NCBI GenBank assembly: GCA_965371225.1
Contig: CBDUXP010000037.1
Span: forward strand, 1 to 37,048
DNA: 37,048 bases
Direction of reading: 5' to 3'
From: CBDUXP01 sp965371225 [NCBI: uncultured bacterium]
Lineage (GTDB): Bacteria > Abyssobacteria > SURF-5 > CBDUXP01
Numbering within the stretch: the stretch's first letter is position 1; each line of letters begins with the position of its first letter. Position numbers and translations under genes: made by a program. Under the pieces are notes generated by a model that was not told the origin of the DNA, ran no database searches, and saw only the letters and a program-made list of their open reading frames with translations. Shown piece by piece: positions 6,393 to 14,136 of the stretch.

Positions 6393-7196
6393 ATGCATGA
6401 GCCACCTTTTGTAGCTCGGACTCGTGATGGGAATACTACTAACCCCGGTGAGGCGGTTTTCCCTATCGTCAAGCAAGTGGGAGAGAACTTCGAGTCTGTA
6501 GGAACGGCTTTCTTCATCTCCACCGAGGGGGTTTTCGTGACTGCGTGGCATGTACTGCAAGATGTACTTGACGCCGATGGGCGACAGACTCGTCCTATTG
6601 GCGCTGTCCAATTCTTACCGAACAACGAATACCTGGTACGCTCGGTTATCAGGTGTGCCCCGCACGCTCACTCGGACCTTGCGATAGGAGTGTTAGCGCG
6701 TGCGCAGGAAAACGAGACGGCCGAGTCCCTAAAGAACAAAATCCTGACTTTGACTCGGGAAGTTCCACACATAGACTCCGAGATTGTTACGTATGCGTAC
6801 CCAGAAGCGGAGGTCCTTCGCGAAGGAAAGAAATTGAGTATGCATTTTCGGCCCAATTATTACCCGGGGAAATTTGAAGAACACTATCCAGAGGGACGCG
6901 GCCGACACAAATCCACGTTTCCTTGCTACCAGGGAACGGTGAGACTCGAGAGCGGATCAAGTGGTGGTCCAGTGTTGGACGAACAAGGGCGCGTATTCGG
7001 AGTGAACTGTTCGAGCATGCTGGATCCGCCAACGGCGTTCTTTGCGCGCGTTGAAGAACTGCTAGAGCTGTGGGTATCGAATGTTAAATTATCACCCGCA
7101 GAAAATTCGCGGGATATCAGCATTCATGAGCTGGCACAGAAAGGGCATATCATCTTCGACCCGCCGCTTCCACATTCGGCCGCATTTCAGCCTTAG
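6393..7196 (+). CDS. Trypsin-like serine protease, cytoplasmic, orphan
   Basis: This 267-residue protein has the full chymotrypsin-fold triad: H53 in TAWHVL, D95 in HSDLAIG and S190 in SGSSGGPVLDEQG. GTAFFIS before the histidine and VFGVNCSSM after the serine fit S1-type bacterial proteases. There is no signal peptide or membrane segment and no PDZ domain, unlike DegP/HtrA. The gene is AT-richer by eye than its surroundings and has no functional neighbour, suggesting recent gain. Stand-alone cytoplasmic proteases of this type occur in defence and signalling loci, but nothing here proves such a role. The ATG at 6393 has a nearby alternative at 6397 in another frame; the family start is uncertain. 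Confidence 0.8.
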   Translation: MHEPPFVARTRDGNTTNPGEAVFPIVKQVGENFESVGTAFFISTEGVFVTAWHVLQDVLDADGRQTRPIGAVQFLPNNEYLVRSVIRCAPHAHSDLAIGVLARAQENETAESLKNKILTLTREVPHIDSEIVTYAYPEAEVLREGKKLSMHFRPNYYPGKFEEHYPEGRGRHKSTFPCYQGTVRLESGSSGGPVLDEQGRVFGVNCSSMLDPPTAFFARVEELLELWVSNVKLSPAENSRDISIHELAQKGHIIFDPPLPHSAAFQP

Positions 7197-7232
7197 GCCA
7201 AGAATCGCAGAAGCAGGATGGCTCACAGATCC

Positions 7233-8435
7233 CTAGACCCTAGTTAAAGCCTGGTCCAGATCTTCGATGAGGTCGGCGACGTCTTCGATACCGACGGCGA
7301 GGCGGATGAGGTTGTCGGTGATGCCGATGCGGTAGCGTTCTTCGCGGTCCAGTTCGTAGTAGCTGACCGTGGCGGGATGGCTGGCGAGGGATTCGACGCC
7401 GCCCATGCTGGGGCCGAGCAGCCACAGTTGCAGGGCGTCGACGAAGCGGAGCGTGTCGGCCTCGTCGCCCTTGACCTCGAACGATACCAGCCCGCCGAAG
7501 CCGCGCATCTGTTCCTTCGCGATGGCGTGGTCGGGGTGCGAGGGCAGGCCGGGGTACCAGACGCGTTCGACCTTGGGGTGCGCTTCGAGCCATTCGGCCA
7601 CCGTTTGCGCGGACGTGTTGTGGCGCTCCATGCGCAGCGCGAACGTCTTGAGGCCGCGCAGCATGAGCCACGCCTGGTGCGGGTCCACGATGCCGCCGAT
7701 GGGACGGCAGAAGTCGCGGACGGCGCTGACCTGCGGCGCGCTACCCACGAGCACGCCCGCGAGCAGGTCCTGGTGGCCGTTCAGGTATTTCGTGACCGAG
7801 TGCAGGATGAAGCGCACGCCGTACTCGACCGGGTTCTGGTTGTACGGGGTCGCCAGGGTGCTGTCCAGCAGCAGGTTGACCCGGTGCGCTTTGCAGATCT
7901 CCACCAGGCGCGGAATGTCCGACACGCGCAGGTGCGGGTTGGTGGGGGATTCGCCGATGACGACGCGGGTGTTGTCGCGGATCGCGCCCTCGAGTGCCCC
8001 GTAGTCGCCGGCGCGGACGAACGTCACCTCGACCCCGAGTTTCGTGAGCACCCGTTCGCAGAACTTCTTCGTGTTCCGGTAACAGTCCTCGGTGAGAATG
8101 CAGTGGTGTCCCGCGCGGAGGATGGCGAGCATGGTCGTGCTGATCGCGTTCATGCCGCTGGGGAACAGGAGCGCATCTTCCGCCCCCTCGAGCGAGGCGA
8201 TCTTCAGCTCGGCGGCCCGCTGCGTGGGATTGCCGTATCGCCCGTATTCGTAGCGCTCTTGCTCGCCGGCGTTGTAGGCGATGATCTCCGCGGAGTCCTC
8301 GAACGTGAACGTAGAAGTCTGGAAGATGGGGGTGGTGAGCGCGTCCTCGCCCTTGTGGCGGCGTTCGCCCCCGCGCACCGCGCGCGTCGAGATGCTGCGG
8401 GTCCCGTGCTGGTCGTCGTGCCCGTCGCCGCTCAT
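7233..8435 (-). CDS. Cys/Met metabolism PLP-dependent enzyme (cystathionine gamma-synthase/beta-lyase type)
   Basis: This 400-residue protein belongs to the trans-sulfuration fold-type I PLP enzymes. It shows YEYGRYGNPT (62-71), the LFPSGMNAIST phosphate-binding segment (90-100), D191 in LLLDSTLATPY, and the PLP lysine K216 in HSVTKYLNGHQD. The GPSMGGVESLASHPA stretch near the C-terminus is also typical. Whether it makes cystathionine, cleaves it, or is a sulfhydrylase cannot be told from motifs. The ATG at 8435 has a strong AGGAGG site just upstream. A SAM-I riboswitch and promoter upstream point to methionine control and favour a biosynthetic role. Confidence 0.9.
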   Translation of the reverse strand: MSGDGHDDQHGTRSISTRAVRGGERRHKGEDALTTPIFQTSTFTFEDSAEIIAYNAGEQERYEYGRYGNPTQRAAELKIASLEGAEDALLFPSGMNAISTTMLAILRAGHHCILTEDCYRNTKKFCERVLTKLGVEVTFVRAGDYGALEGAIRDNTRVVIGESPTNPHLRVSDIPRLVEICKAHRVNLLLDSTLATPYNQNPVEYGVRFILHSVTKYLNGHQDLLAGVLVGSAPQVSAVRDFCRPIGGIVDPHQAWLMLRGLKTFALRMERHNTSAQTVAEWLEAHPKVERVWYPGLPSHPDHAIAKEQMRGFGGLVSFEVKGDEADTLRFVDALQLWLLGPSMGGVESLASHPATVSYYELDREERYRIGITDNLIRLAVGIEDVADLIEDLDQALTRV

Positions 8436-8560
8436 GGCGACCTCCTCACTCTCCTGCGTCCGGCGCGCGCGGCGCCGGCGCGGACGGCGGTGTCGGGACG
8501 GGCCGCAAACCACAAACCCACCGCCTGGGAGAGCGATGGGAACCCGCGCGTCGCGCGATT

Positions 8561-8672
8561 CCTTACATCTCCCAGGCGCGAAGTCCGCCTGCGGGATTTG
8601 GCACCTGCCGCGCTGCTGCGCCGGTTGCCGTGGCTTCATCGGGCCCGTCCCTCAGCCACTCTGGATGCAAAG
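8561..8672 (-). promoter_or_regulatory. SAM-I (S-box) riboswitch
   Basis: The minus strand carries the S-box core: GAGTGGCTGAGGGAC, GGGCCCGATGAAGCCAC, GGCAACC, GGTGCCAAATCC and a P4 hairpin CAGGCG/CGCCTG. The closing helix P1 pairs 8672-8664 with 8569-8561, nine pairs including two G-U. The order and spacing match the family, about 112 nt. It lies 125 bases before the PLP enzyme start and 14 bases after the predicted -10 box. No T-run terminator follows, so control may act on translation through the GC-rich segment before the AGGAGG site. Confidence 0.9.
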
Positions 8673-8686
8673 CTATGTCGAATCCA

Positions 8687-8715
8687 AACCTATCACCGCC
8701 GCAGGGGAGTGTCAA
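8687..8715 (-). promoter_or_regulatory. Sigma-70 promoter upstream of the SAM riboswitch
   Basis: TTGACA at 8715-8710 and TAGGTT at 8692-8687 are separated by 17 bases on the minus strand. Transcription would begin around 8680, just before the riboswitch P1 helix at 8672, exactly where it is needed. Confidence 0.75.
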
Positions 8716-8746
8716 GGGACGGAGGCGCGGGGTGCGTTGGCGGCGC

Positions 8747-9415
8747 TCACGGTCTCCGGCCGTGTACGACTTGCAGGGTGCCGTGGCAGTGCGGGACCTT
8801 CGCCACGTCCGCAAAGCCGGCCTCGCGCACCTCCGTGTCCAGTCCGTGCGCCAGCATGTCCCGCAGCGTCGGCTGTTCCGGATTGAACGGGACCCAGTGA
8901 AACCACCACACCGCCCGGATGAGCCGCCAGCCCATGCCGGGGGGCGTGTCCATTTCCTGCACCGCTAGCGTGCCACCCGGTGCCAGCAGGCGCGCCGCTT
9001 CCGCCAACACGGCTAGGCGTTCGGCACGCTGCATCTCATGCAACGCGTGCGGAATCACCACGCACTCGAAGGCCGCGTTTGAAAAACCCGTGCGGGTAGC
9101 GTCCATGACCGCGAACCGGACGTCTCCCATGCCCGATTTGCGCGCGGCCCTCCACACCTGTCCGGCGGACAGGTCCACGGCGATGACCCGGCCGGTCCCC
9201 CTCACGCGTTCGGCAATGAAGCGCGTGGCGCCGCCCGTGCCACAGCAGAGATCCAGGACGCGGGCACCGGCCGGCAGCGGCACGCTCTCCAGGAGCCCGC
9301 GCCGTACCGTGGCCTCGCCGCCGAAGAGGAGAAAACACCACCGCACCAGAAGGTCGTAGTAGACGCACACCACATGGTCGTACAGCCACCGGTACGTCCG
9401 CTTGGAGATAGGCAT
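8747..9415 (-). CDS. Class I SAM-dependent methyltransferase (UbiE-like)
   Basis: This 222-residue protein has motif I VLDLCCGTGGATRF (about 53-66), the acidic end of strand 2 VIAVDLSAGQ, and motif II VVIPHALHEMQ, followed by LLAPGGTLAVQEMD. This is the Methyltransf_11/25 pattern shared by UbiE-type enzymes. The hydrophobic, aromatic N-terminus (WLYDHVVCVYYDLLVRW) suggests a membrane-associated or lipid-like substrate. It ends about 30 bases before the promoter of the PLP enzyme, so that gene can be expressed separately. The actual substrate is unknown. A TATACT box lies about 30 bases upstream of the start. Confidence 0.85.
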   Translation of the reverse strand: MPISKRTYRWLYDHVVCVYYDLLVRWCFLLFGGEATVRRGLLESVPLPAGARVLDLCCGTGGATRFIAERVRGTGRVIAVDLSAGQVWRAARKSGMGDVRFAVMDATRTGFSNAAFECVVIPHALHEMQRAERLAVLAEAARLLAPGGTLAVQEMDTPPGMGWRLIRAVWWFHWVPFNPEQPTLRDMLAHGLDTEVREAGFADVAKVPHCHGTLQVVHGRRP

Positions 9416-9441
9416 GGAAAGAGCGACCCGCTTCCACCCTC

Positions 9442-9447
9442 AGTATA
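9442..9447 (-). promoter_or_regulatory. Possible -10 box of the methyltransferase gene
   Basis: TATACT occurs on the minus strand about 27 bases before the methyltransferase start. No convincing -35 hexamer is seen at 16-18 bases. The rest of the 293-base gap to 9708 holds no gene or repeat that I can recognise. Confidence 0.3.
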
Positions 9448-9708
9448 GGAGCGGGCCGACGATCCCGCACCTGAAACATCCGTTCATCATTTCGTCGTGG
9501 CCGCGGTGCACGCGGCGTGCTTTACTTGGCGGTGAACCGGTGCGCGCCGCGCCGGTAAGGGAAGGAGCGCGGCACTATAGGAAATTACGAAACGAACCCA
9601 TAGCAGGTTTTTCGCGGCGGAACGCGTTGCGACCGTGCGAGTTGTGAAGTCGTCGGCTAATCAGGCGTTAAATCGGATGACGGGTTGAACCGCCCGCCGC
9701 GCGGCGTG

Positions 9709-11271
9709 CTACAGGACCGGCCAGGCCGCGGCGCCGAAGATGGACAGGAGGATGCCGCGATAGGCGCCCGAGAGGAAGTAGTTGCGGGTGTAGTAGTAGA
9801 TGACGAGCGACGGAATCTCGAACGCGAAGATGAGCAGCATCGTGGGGATGAACACGAGGGCGACCACGAAAGGCGCTATGCCTTGGCCCACGCCGATCAT
9901 GAGGACCACGCCCCAGGCGATAGCCGCGCCGAACGACATGAGCGTGGCTTGGAGCATGGGGCCCTTCTTGGTGAGCGCGTCCACGCTGATGCTGAAGAGC
10001 GCGAGCGGGATGACCTGCCAGATGGCCACGGGGACGCGGTGGGGCGCAAGGGTCATGCGCAAGATCGAGCTGGTCCCCGCGCTGCCGAGGAGCACGTACG
10101 CCATCAACGCCAGCGCGAACGCGCACCCCACGGTGCGGCGCCAATCGGGCCAGAAGAGGTGCCAGTCCCCGGTGCCCGTCGCGGCGTTGTACGCCAGCAG
10201 CAGCAGGCCGGCCACGGTGAAGAACGCCGCCAGGTACGTGCCGCCCCAGACGCCGATGAACGCGAACGGGTCCCCCGTGACGAGGGCGAGCATGGCGAGG
10301 AAGTACGCCGCGACCAACACGCCCATGCGCAGCGGCCACCGATCGTGCGGCTGCTCGTCGATGGCGGGCAGCCACGGGCGCAGCAGGCGCACCGCCACGC
10401 CGGTCAGCGCGAGCACGAGCACGGCCACGACGCCGAACCAGCGGATGCGGGGGTCGCCGAAACTTCTGTCCTGGCCCAGCGGCCACACTTCGCCCAGCCA
10501 GTGCACGATTTCTTCCGCGGCGACCGCGCTGTACAGCACGCCGATGTGGTCCGTGCCCGGTACCACGACCATGCGCCGCGCGGTCCCGTCCTCGAAGTTG
10601 CCGTAGGTGACGTCGTGGTCCGGCGCGGCCACGCCCGTCAGCTCGCGCATGACCGTCTTGATGCTCTCCGCCAGCCCGGGCACGTCGCGCTCCGCGTAGA
10701 TGAACAGCACGTTCCCCGGCGGAGGCAGGTCGCTCCTCAAGGTGGCGCCCCCGGCGATGCAGACGACGGTGTTCAGGTCCGCGCGGTGCGTCGCGTACTG
10801 CATGGTTACGCCCGCGCCCATGCTGTGCCCCATCATCGCCACCCGGGCGGGATCGAACACGTGGCTGTACTCAGCGCGCATGAAGTCGATGGCGGCTTCG
10901 GCCTGCGGGCGCATATTCGTGCGGTTCATGGGCGCCGGATTCGCGCCGTGGCCTAGCCAGTCGATGCTCAGCACGGCGATGCCGTGGCGCGACATGGCGT
11001 GCGCCAAGCTCGACATCATCTCTTTGCTCCCGATGACGCCATGGGTCAGCAGCACCAGCGGCGGCCGCGGCGTATCCGGCGGCAGCTCGGCGTTCCAGGA
11101 TTGTCCGCCGGGGCCGGGCAACACGAGGCGGGCGGGCGTGCCGTCGGGCAGCGTCAGGTCGTGGGCGTTGTACGTGGCGTTGTGCGCGCGGATGGTGTGA
11201 AGCGCGAAGGCGCACACCAGGAACAGGGCGAACGCGATCAGCAGGGGGCGCGCGGGCAGGCGGTCGGGCAT
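9709..11271 (-). CDS. Alpha/beta hydrolase fused to a polytopic membrane domain
   Basis: This 520-residue protein starts with one membrane helix (about 8-25). An alpha/beta hydrolase domain follows, with LLTHGVIGSKE, the nucleophile elbow GHSMGAG (S150), D196 in IYAERDVPG and H242 in GTDHIG. After about residue 275 there are several hydrophobic segments to the C-terminus, roughly seven to eight membrane helices. The hydrolase face is probably periplasmic given a single preceding helix, but topology is inferred. The start is 6 bases after the trkH stop, so it is co-translated with the potassium transporter genes. The substrate is unknown; a lipid or peptide esterase is possible. Confidence 0.8.
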   Translation of the reverse strand: MPDRLPARPLLIAFALFLVCAFALHTIRAHNATYNAHDLTLPDGTPARLVLPGPGGQSWNAELPPDTPRPPLVLLTHGVIGSKEMMSSLAHAMSRHGIAVLSIDWLGHGANPAPMNRTNMRPQAEAAIDFMRAEYSHVFDPARVAMMGHSMGAGVTMQYATHRADLNTVVCIAGGATLRSDLPPPGNVLFIYAERDVPGLAESIKTVMRELTGVAAPDHDVTYGNFEDGTARRMVVVPGTDHIGVLYSAVAAEEIVHWLGEVWPLGQDRSFGDPRIRWFGVVAVLVLALTGVAVRLLRPWLPAIDEQPHDRWPLRMGVLVAAYFLAMLALVTGDPFAFIGVWGGTYLAAFFTVAGLLLLAYNAATGTGDWHLFWPDWRRTVGCAFALALMAYVLLGSAGTSSILRMTLAPHRVPVAIWQVIPLALFSISVDALTKKGPMLQATLMSFGAAIAWGVVLMIGVGQGIAPFVVALVFIPTMLLIFAFEIPSLVIYYYTRNYFLSGAYRGILLSIFGAAAWPVL

Positions 11272-11277
11272 GGGCGC

Positions 11278-12732
11278 TTACCGCTTCCAGAGGCTGGGCA
11301 GCATGAGGACAAGTACCGTATAGATTTCCAATCGGCCGAGCAACATGAAGGCCGCGAGGAGCCACTTGCCCGCCATGGGGAGGAACGCGTAATTCTCCGC
11401 CGGGCCGACGGCCGCCAGCCCCGGCCCGATGTTACTGATACACGCGAGCACGCTGGTGAACGCGGTGACCAGGTCCAGCCCCAGGCCCGTCATGATGATG
11501 GTGCCGAAGGCGAAGAGGGACACGTGGAGGAAGAAGAACGCGAGCACATTCGCGACCACGGTGGCCGGCACGATCTGCCCCCCCATTTTTACGGGCAGCA
11601 CGGCGTCGGGATAGATGATGCGGCGAATCTCCGTCAGGCCGTGGCGCAGCAGGAGCATGAAGCGCACCACCTTCATCCCGCCGCCGGTGGAGCCCGCGCA
11701 GCCGCCCACAAACATGAGCAGCAGCAGGACGAAGCGGCAGAGCGACGGCCATCGATTGAAGTCCTCCGTGCCGAACCCGGTGGTGGTCATGATCGACACG
11801 GCGGCGAACGCGCTGTGGCGGAGCGCGTCCGGCCCGCGGTAGGTGTGCGTGAGGCTCAGCGTCGCGGTGATGATGACGACGGCGGCGAGCATGAGGCCGA
11901 CGTAGAACAGGAATTCCGTATCGCGGTACGCGCTCCGCCGGTGGCCGCGGTCGGTCAGCAACCGGAAGTGCAGGGTGAAGTTCACGCCGGCCAGGAACAT
12001 GAACACGAGGATCACGCTTTCGACCGCGACGCTCTGGTACGCGCCGATGCTGGCGCTTCGGGTGCTGAACCCGCCGGTGGCCACGGTGCCGAACGCGTGG
12101 CACACGCTGTCGAAGAGCGACATGCCGCACACACGCAGCGCGCCGACTTGGAGGACGGTCAGCAGCAGGTAGACGCCCCACAGGAGTTTGGCGGTGGAGG
12201 TGATGCGGGGCGTGAGGCGATCTTTCGAGACGCCGGGCACCTCGGCGCGAAAGAGCTGCGTGCCGCCCACGCCCAGGAACGGGAGAATGGCGATGCTCAG
12301 CACGATGATGCCCATCCCGCCGAACCAGTGCATGAGGCTGCGCCAGAACAGGAGGCTGCGCGGGAGGACTTCGACGACGGTGAGGATCGAGGCGCCGGTC
12401 GTGGTGAGCCCGGACATGGTTTCAAAATACGCGTCGGTGTAGGAGTGCATGGCGCCGCTGAGGCGAAAGGGCAGCGCGGCGAAGCAGGCGATCACGATCC
12501 AGCCCAGGGAGACGACGCCGAACCCTTCCTTCCGGCCCAGCTCGCCCTCCAGGTCCGTCAACCCGCGCATGAGCAGTCCCGCCGTCCCGGTCGCCAGCAG
12601 GGACAGAATCCAGGCGTTGACGGTGCTGCCGGGTTCGCCCCACATCCGCGCCATGGTCAGGGGCACCAGCATGGACGCCGCCAGGGCCAACAGCAGGTGG
12701 CCCAGGATGTGCACCACCAGGCGGATGCGCAT
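11278..12732 (-). CDS. trkH: Potassium uptake protein TrkH
   Basis: This 484-residue polytopic protein matches the TrkH/KtrB channel-like subunit. The four pore loops with selectivity-filter glycines are visible: SGLTTTGAS, GTVATGGFS, SIMTTTGFGT and CISNIGPGL. The C-terminal LGRLEIYTVLVL is the conserved TrkH ending. It imports K+ together with the cytoplasmic TrkA ring. The start overlaps the trkA stop by one base (TGATG), so the two subunits are coupled. Length is typical for proteobacterial TrkH. Confidence 0.95.
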   Translation of the reverse strand: MRIRLVVHILGHLLLALAASMLVPLTMARMWGEPGSTVNAWILSLLATGTAGLLMRGLTDLEGELGRKEGFGVVSLGWIVIACFAALPFRLSGAMHSYTDAYFETMSGLTTTGASILTVVEVLPRSLLFWRSLMHWFGGMGIIVLSIAILPFLGVGGTQLFRAEVPGVSKDRLTPRITSTAKLLWGVYLLLTVLQVGALRVCGMSLFDSVCHAFGTVATGGFSTRSASIGAYQSVAVESVILVFMFLAGVNFTLHFRLLTDRGHRRSAYRDTEFLFYVGLMLAAVVIITATLSLTHTYRGPDALRHSAFAAVSIMTTTGFGTEDFNRWPSLCRFVLLLLMFVGGCAGSTGGGMKVVRFMLLLRHGLTEIRRIIYPDAVLPVKMGGQIVPATVVANVLAFFFLHVSLFAFGTIIMTGLGLDLVTAFTSVLACISNIGPGLAAVGPAENYAFLPMAGKWLLAAFMLLGRLEIYTVLVLMLPSLWKR

Positions 12733-14096
12733 CAGGTCAGGGGGAACCGCTTACGCGCGAAAAACTTTTCGACGGCGGGAATGACCTCGGTAAGCGCGAA
12801 CACAATGACGTGATCGCGCGGCGCGATGCGCACGTCGCCGGTGGGGGGGATGACGAGCCCGTCGCGCACGACGGCCCCCACCACCGCGCCGCTGGGGAAA
12901 TTGACCTTGGCCAGGGGGGCGGACACGGCTTTCGAGTGCTCGACGGCTTCGAACTCGACCACCTCCGCCTCGATGGTGCGGAGCGTGGCGACGCTATGGA
13001 TCTTGCCGCGCCGGACCAGGCGCAGGATCGCGTTCGCCGTGGACAGGCGGGGGCTGATGGCCACGTCCACGCCGGGCACCGTGTTCACGAGGGGGACGTA
13101 TTCCGGCTTGCTCACGAGCGCCATGGTGCGGGACGCGCCGTTCTGGTGCGCGAGGATCGCGCTCAGGATATTGGTCTCGTCATCCTGCGTGACCGCCACG
13201 TACGCGTTGGCCGCTTCGATGCCGGCATTCTGCAGGACCTTCAGGTTCGTGCAGTCGCCCTGGAAGATCACGGCCTTTTTCAGGCGGGCGGACAAGTGCT
13301 CGCAGTGGGAGGCATTGCGGTCGATGATGCGCGTCTCCGTGCCGCGCGCCTCCAGCCGCAGGGCCAGCTCCGTACCGATTTGCCCGCCGCCGCCGATGAT
13401 GACCGTGCGCAACTTCCGGTCCACGCCCGCCTGCGTGAAGAGCGCCTCGGCATCCGGGGTGCTCGCCATGAGAAACACCTCATCCCCCGGCTGCAACACG
13501 TCATGGCCGCGCGGGATGATCGTTTCTTCCCCGCGATGGATCACCACCAGGCGGCTTTTGGCGAACAAGTCTTCCTGGGCCAGCTCGGCCAAGGGGCGGC
13601 CCACGTTGGGGTTGGCTTCGTCGAGCACCAACCCCACCAGCTGCACCTTGCCCTCGGCGAAGTCCTGGTGCTCGGTCACCGCGCCGCTGTGGAGCAGATT
13701 GTCAAACGTCTCCGCGCACAGACGCTCGGGATGGATGATCAGGTCGATGCCCAGCGCCTGGGGGGTGAACCCCTCGCCGCCCGAGAAGTAATCCGAGTTC
13801 GAGACGCGCGCGATCTTGCGCCCGACCCGGTAGTAGTTCGCGGTGAGACAAGCGAGAATGTTGACCTCGTCGTGATTCGTCACGGCGATGAGCAGGTCCG
13901 CCTCCCGGATGTTCGCCCGCTCCTGCATCTTGGCCGTGGCGCCGTTCCCGTGCAGGGCCATCACGTCCAGGTATTCCCCCAGGTGCCGCACGCGGTCTTC
14001 GCGCTCGTCGATGACGACCACGTTGTGGTCTTCGCGGCTAAGGCGCTCGGCGAGAAACGTGCCGACCTCGCCGGCACCCACGATTACGAGGTGCAT
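12732..14096 (-). CDS. trkA: Trk system potassium regulatory subunit TrkA
   Basis: This 454-residue protein contains two RCK (Rossmann + RCK-C) units, the TrkA arrangement. The first NAD-binding glycine motif is GAGEVGTFLAE (7-17) with VVVIDE at the end of strand 2; the second is IGGGGQIGTELALRL with RIIDRN. Each half is followed by an RCK-C domain that binds nucleotide ligands. It gates TrkH in response to ATP/ADP or NAD(H). It begins 40 bases after the FapA-like gene ends and runs directly into trkH. Confidence 0.95.
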   Translation of the reverse strand: MHLVIVGAGEVGTFLAERLSREDHNVVVIDEREDRVRHLGEYLDVMALHGNGATAKMQERANIREADLLIAVTNHDEVNILACLTANYYRVGRKIARVSNSDYFSGGEGFTPQALGIDLIIHPERLCAETFDNLLHSGAVTEHQDFAEGKVQLVGLVLDEANPNVGRPLAELAQEDLFAKSRLVVIHRGEETIIPRGHDVLQPGDEVFLMASTPDAEALFTQAGVDRKLRTVIIGGGGQIGTELALRLEARGTETRIIDRNASHCEHLSARLKKAVIFQGDCTNLKVLQNAGIEAANAYVAVTQDDETNILSAILAHQNGASRTMALVSKPEYVPLVNTVPGVDVAISPRLSTANAILRLVRRGKIHSVATLRTIEAEVVEFEAVEHSKAVSAPLAKVNFPSGAVVGAVVRDGLVIPPTGDVRIAPRDHVIVFALTEVIPAVEKFFARKRFPLT

Positions 14097-14136
14097 GGGG
14101 GCGCGGCGGCGCTCGGGAGTTCAGGCACGGCCCGGA

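Noticed and set aside
6264-7240. Duplicated gene end around the trypsin-like protease, by analogy with the coq4 and dehydrogenase loci
   Set aside because: Neither the yceI-like nor the PLP-enzyme 3' end has a second copy on the opposite flank that I can find.
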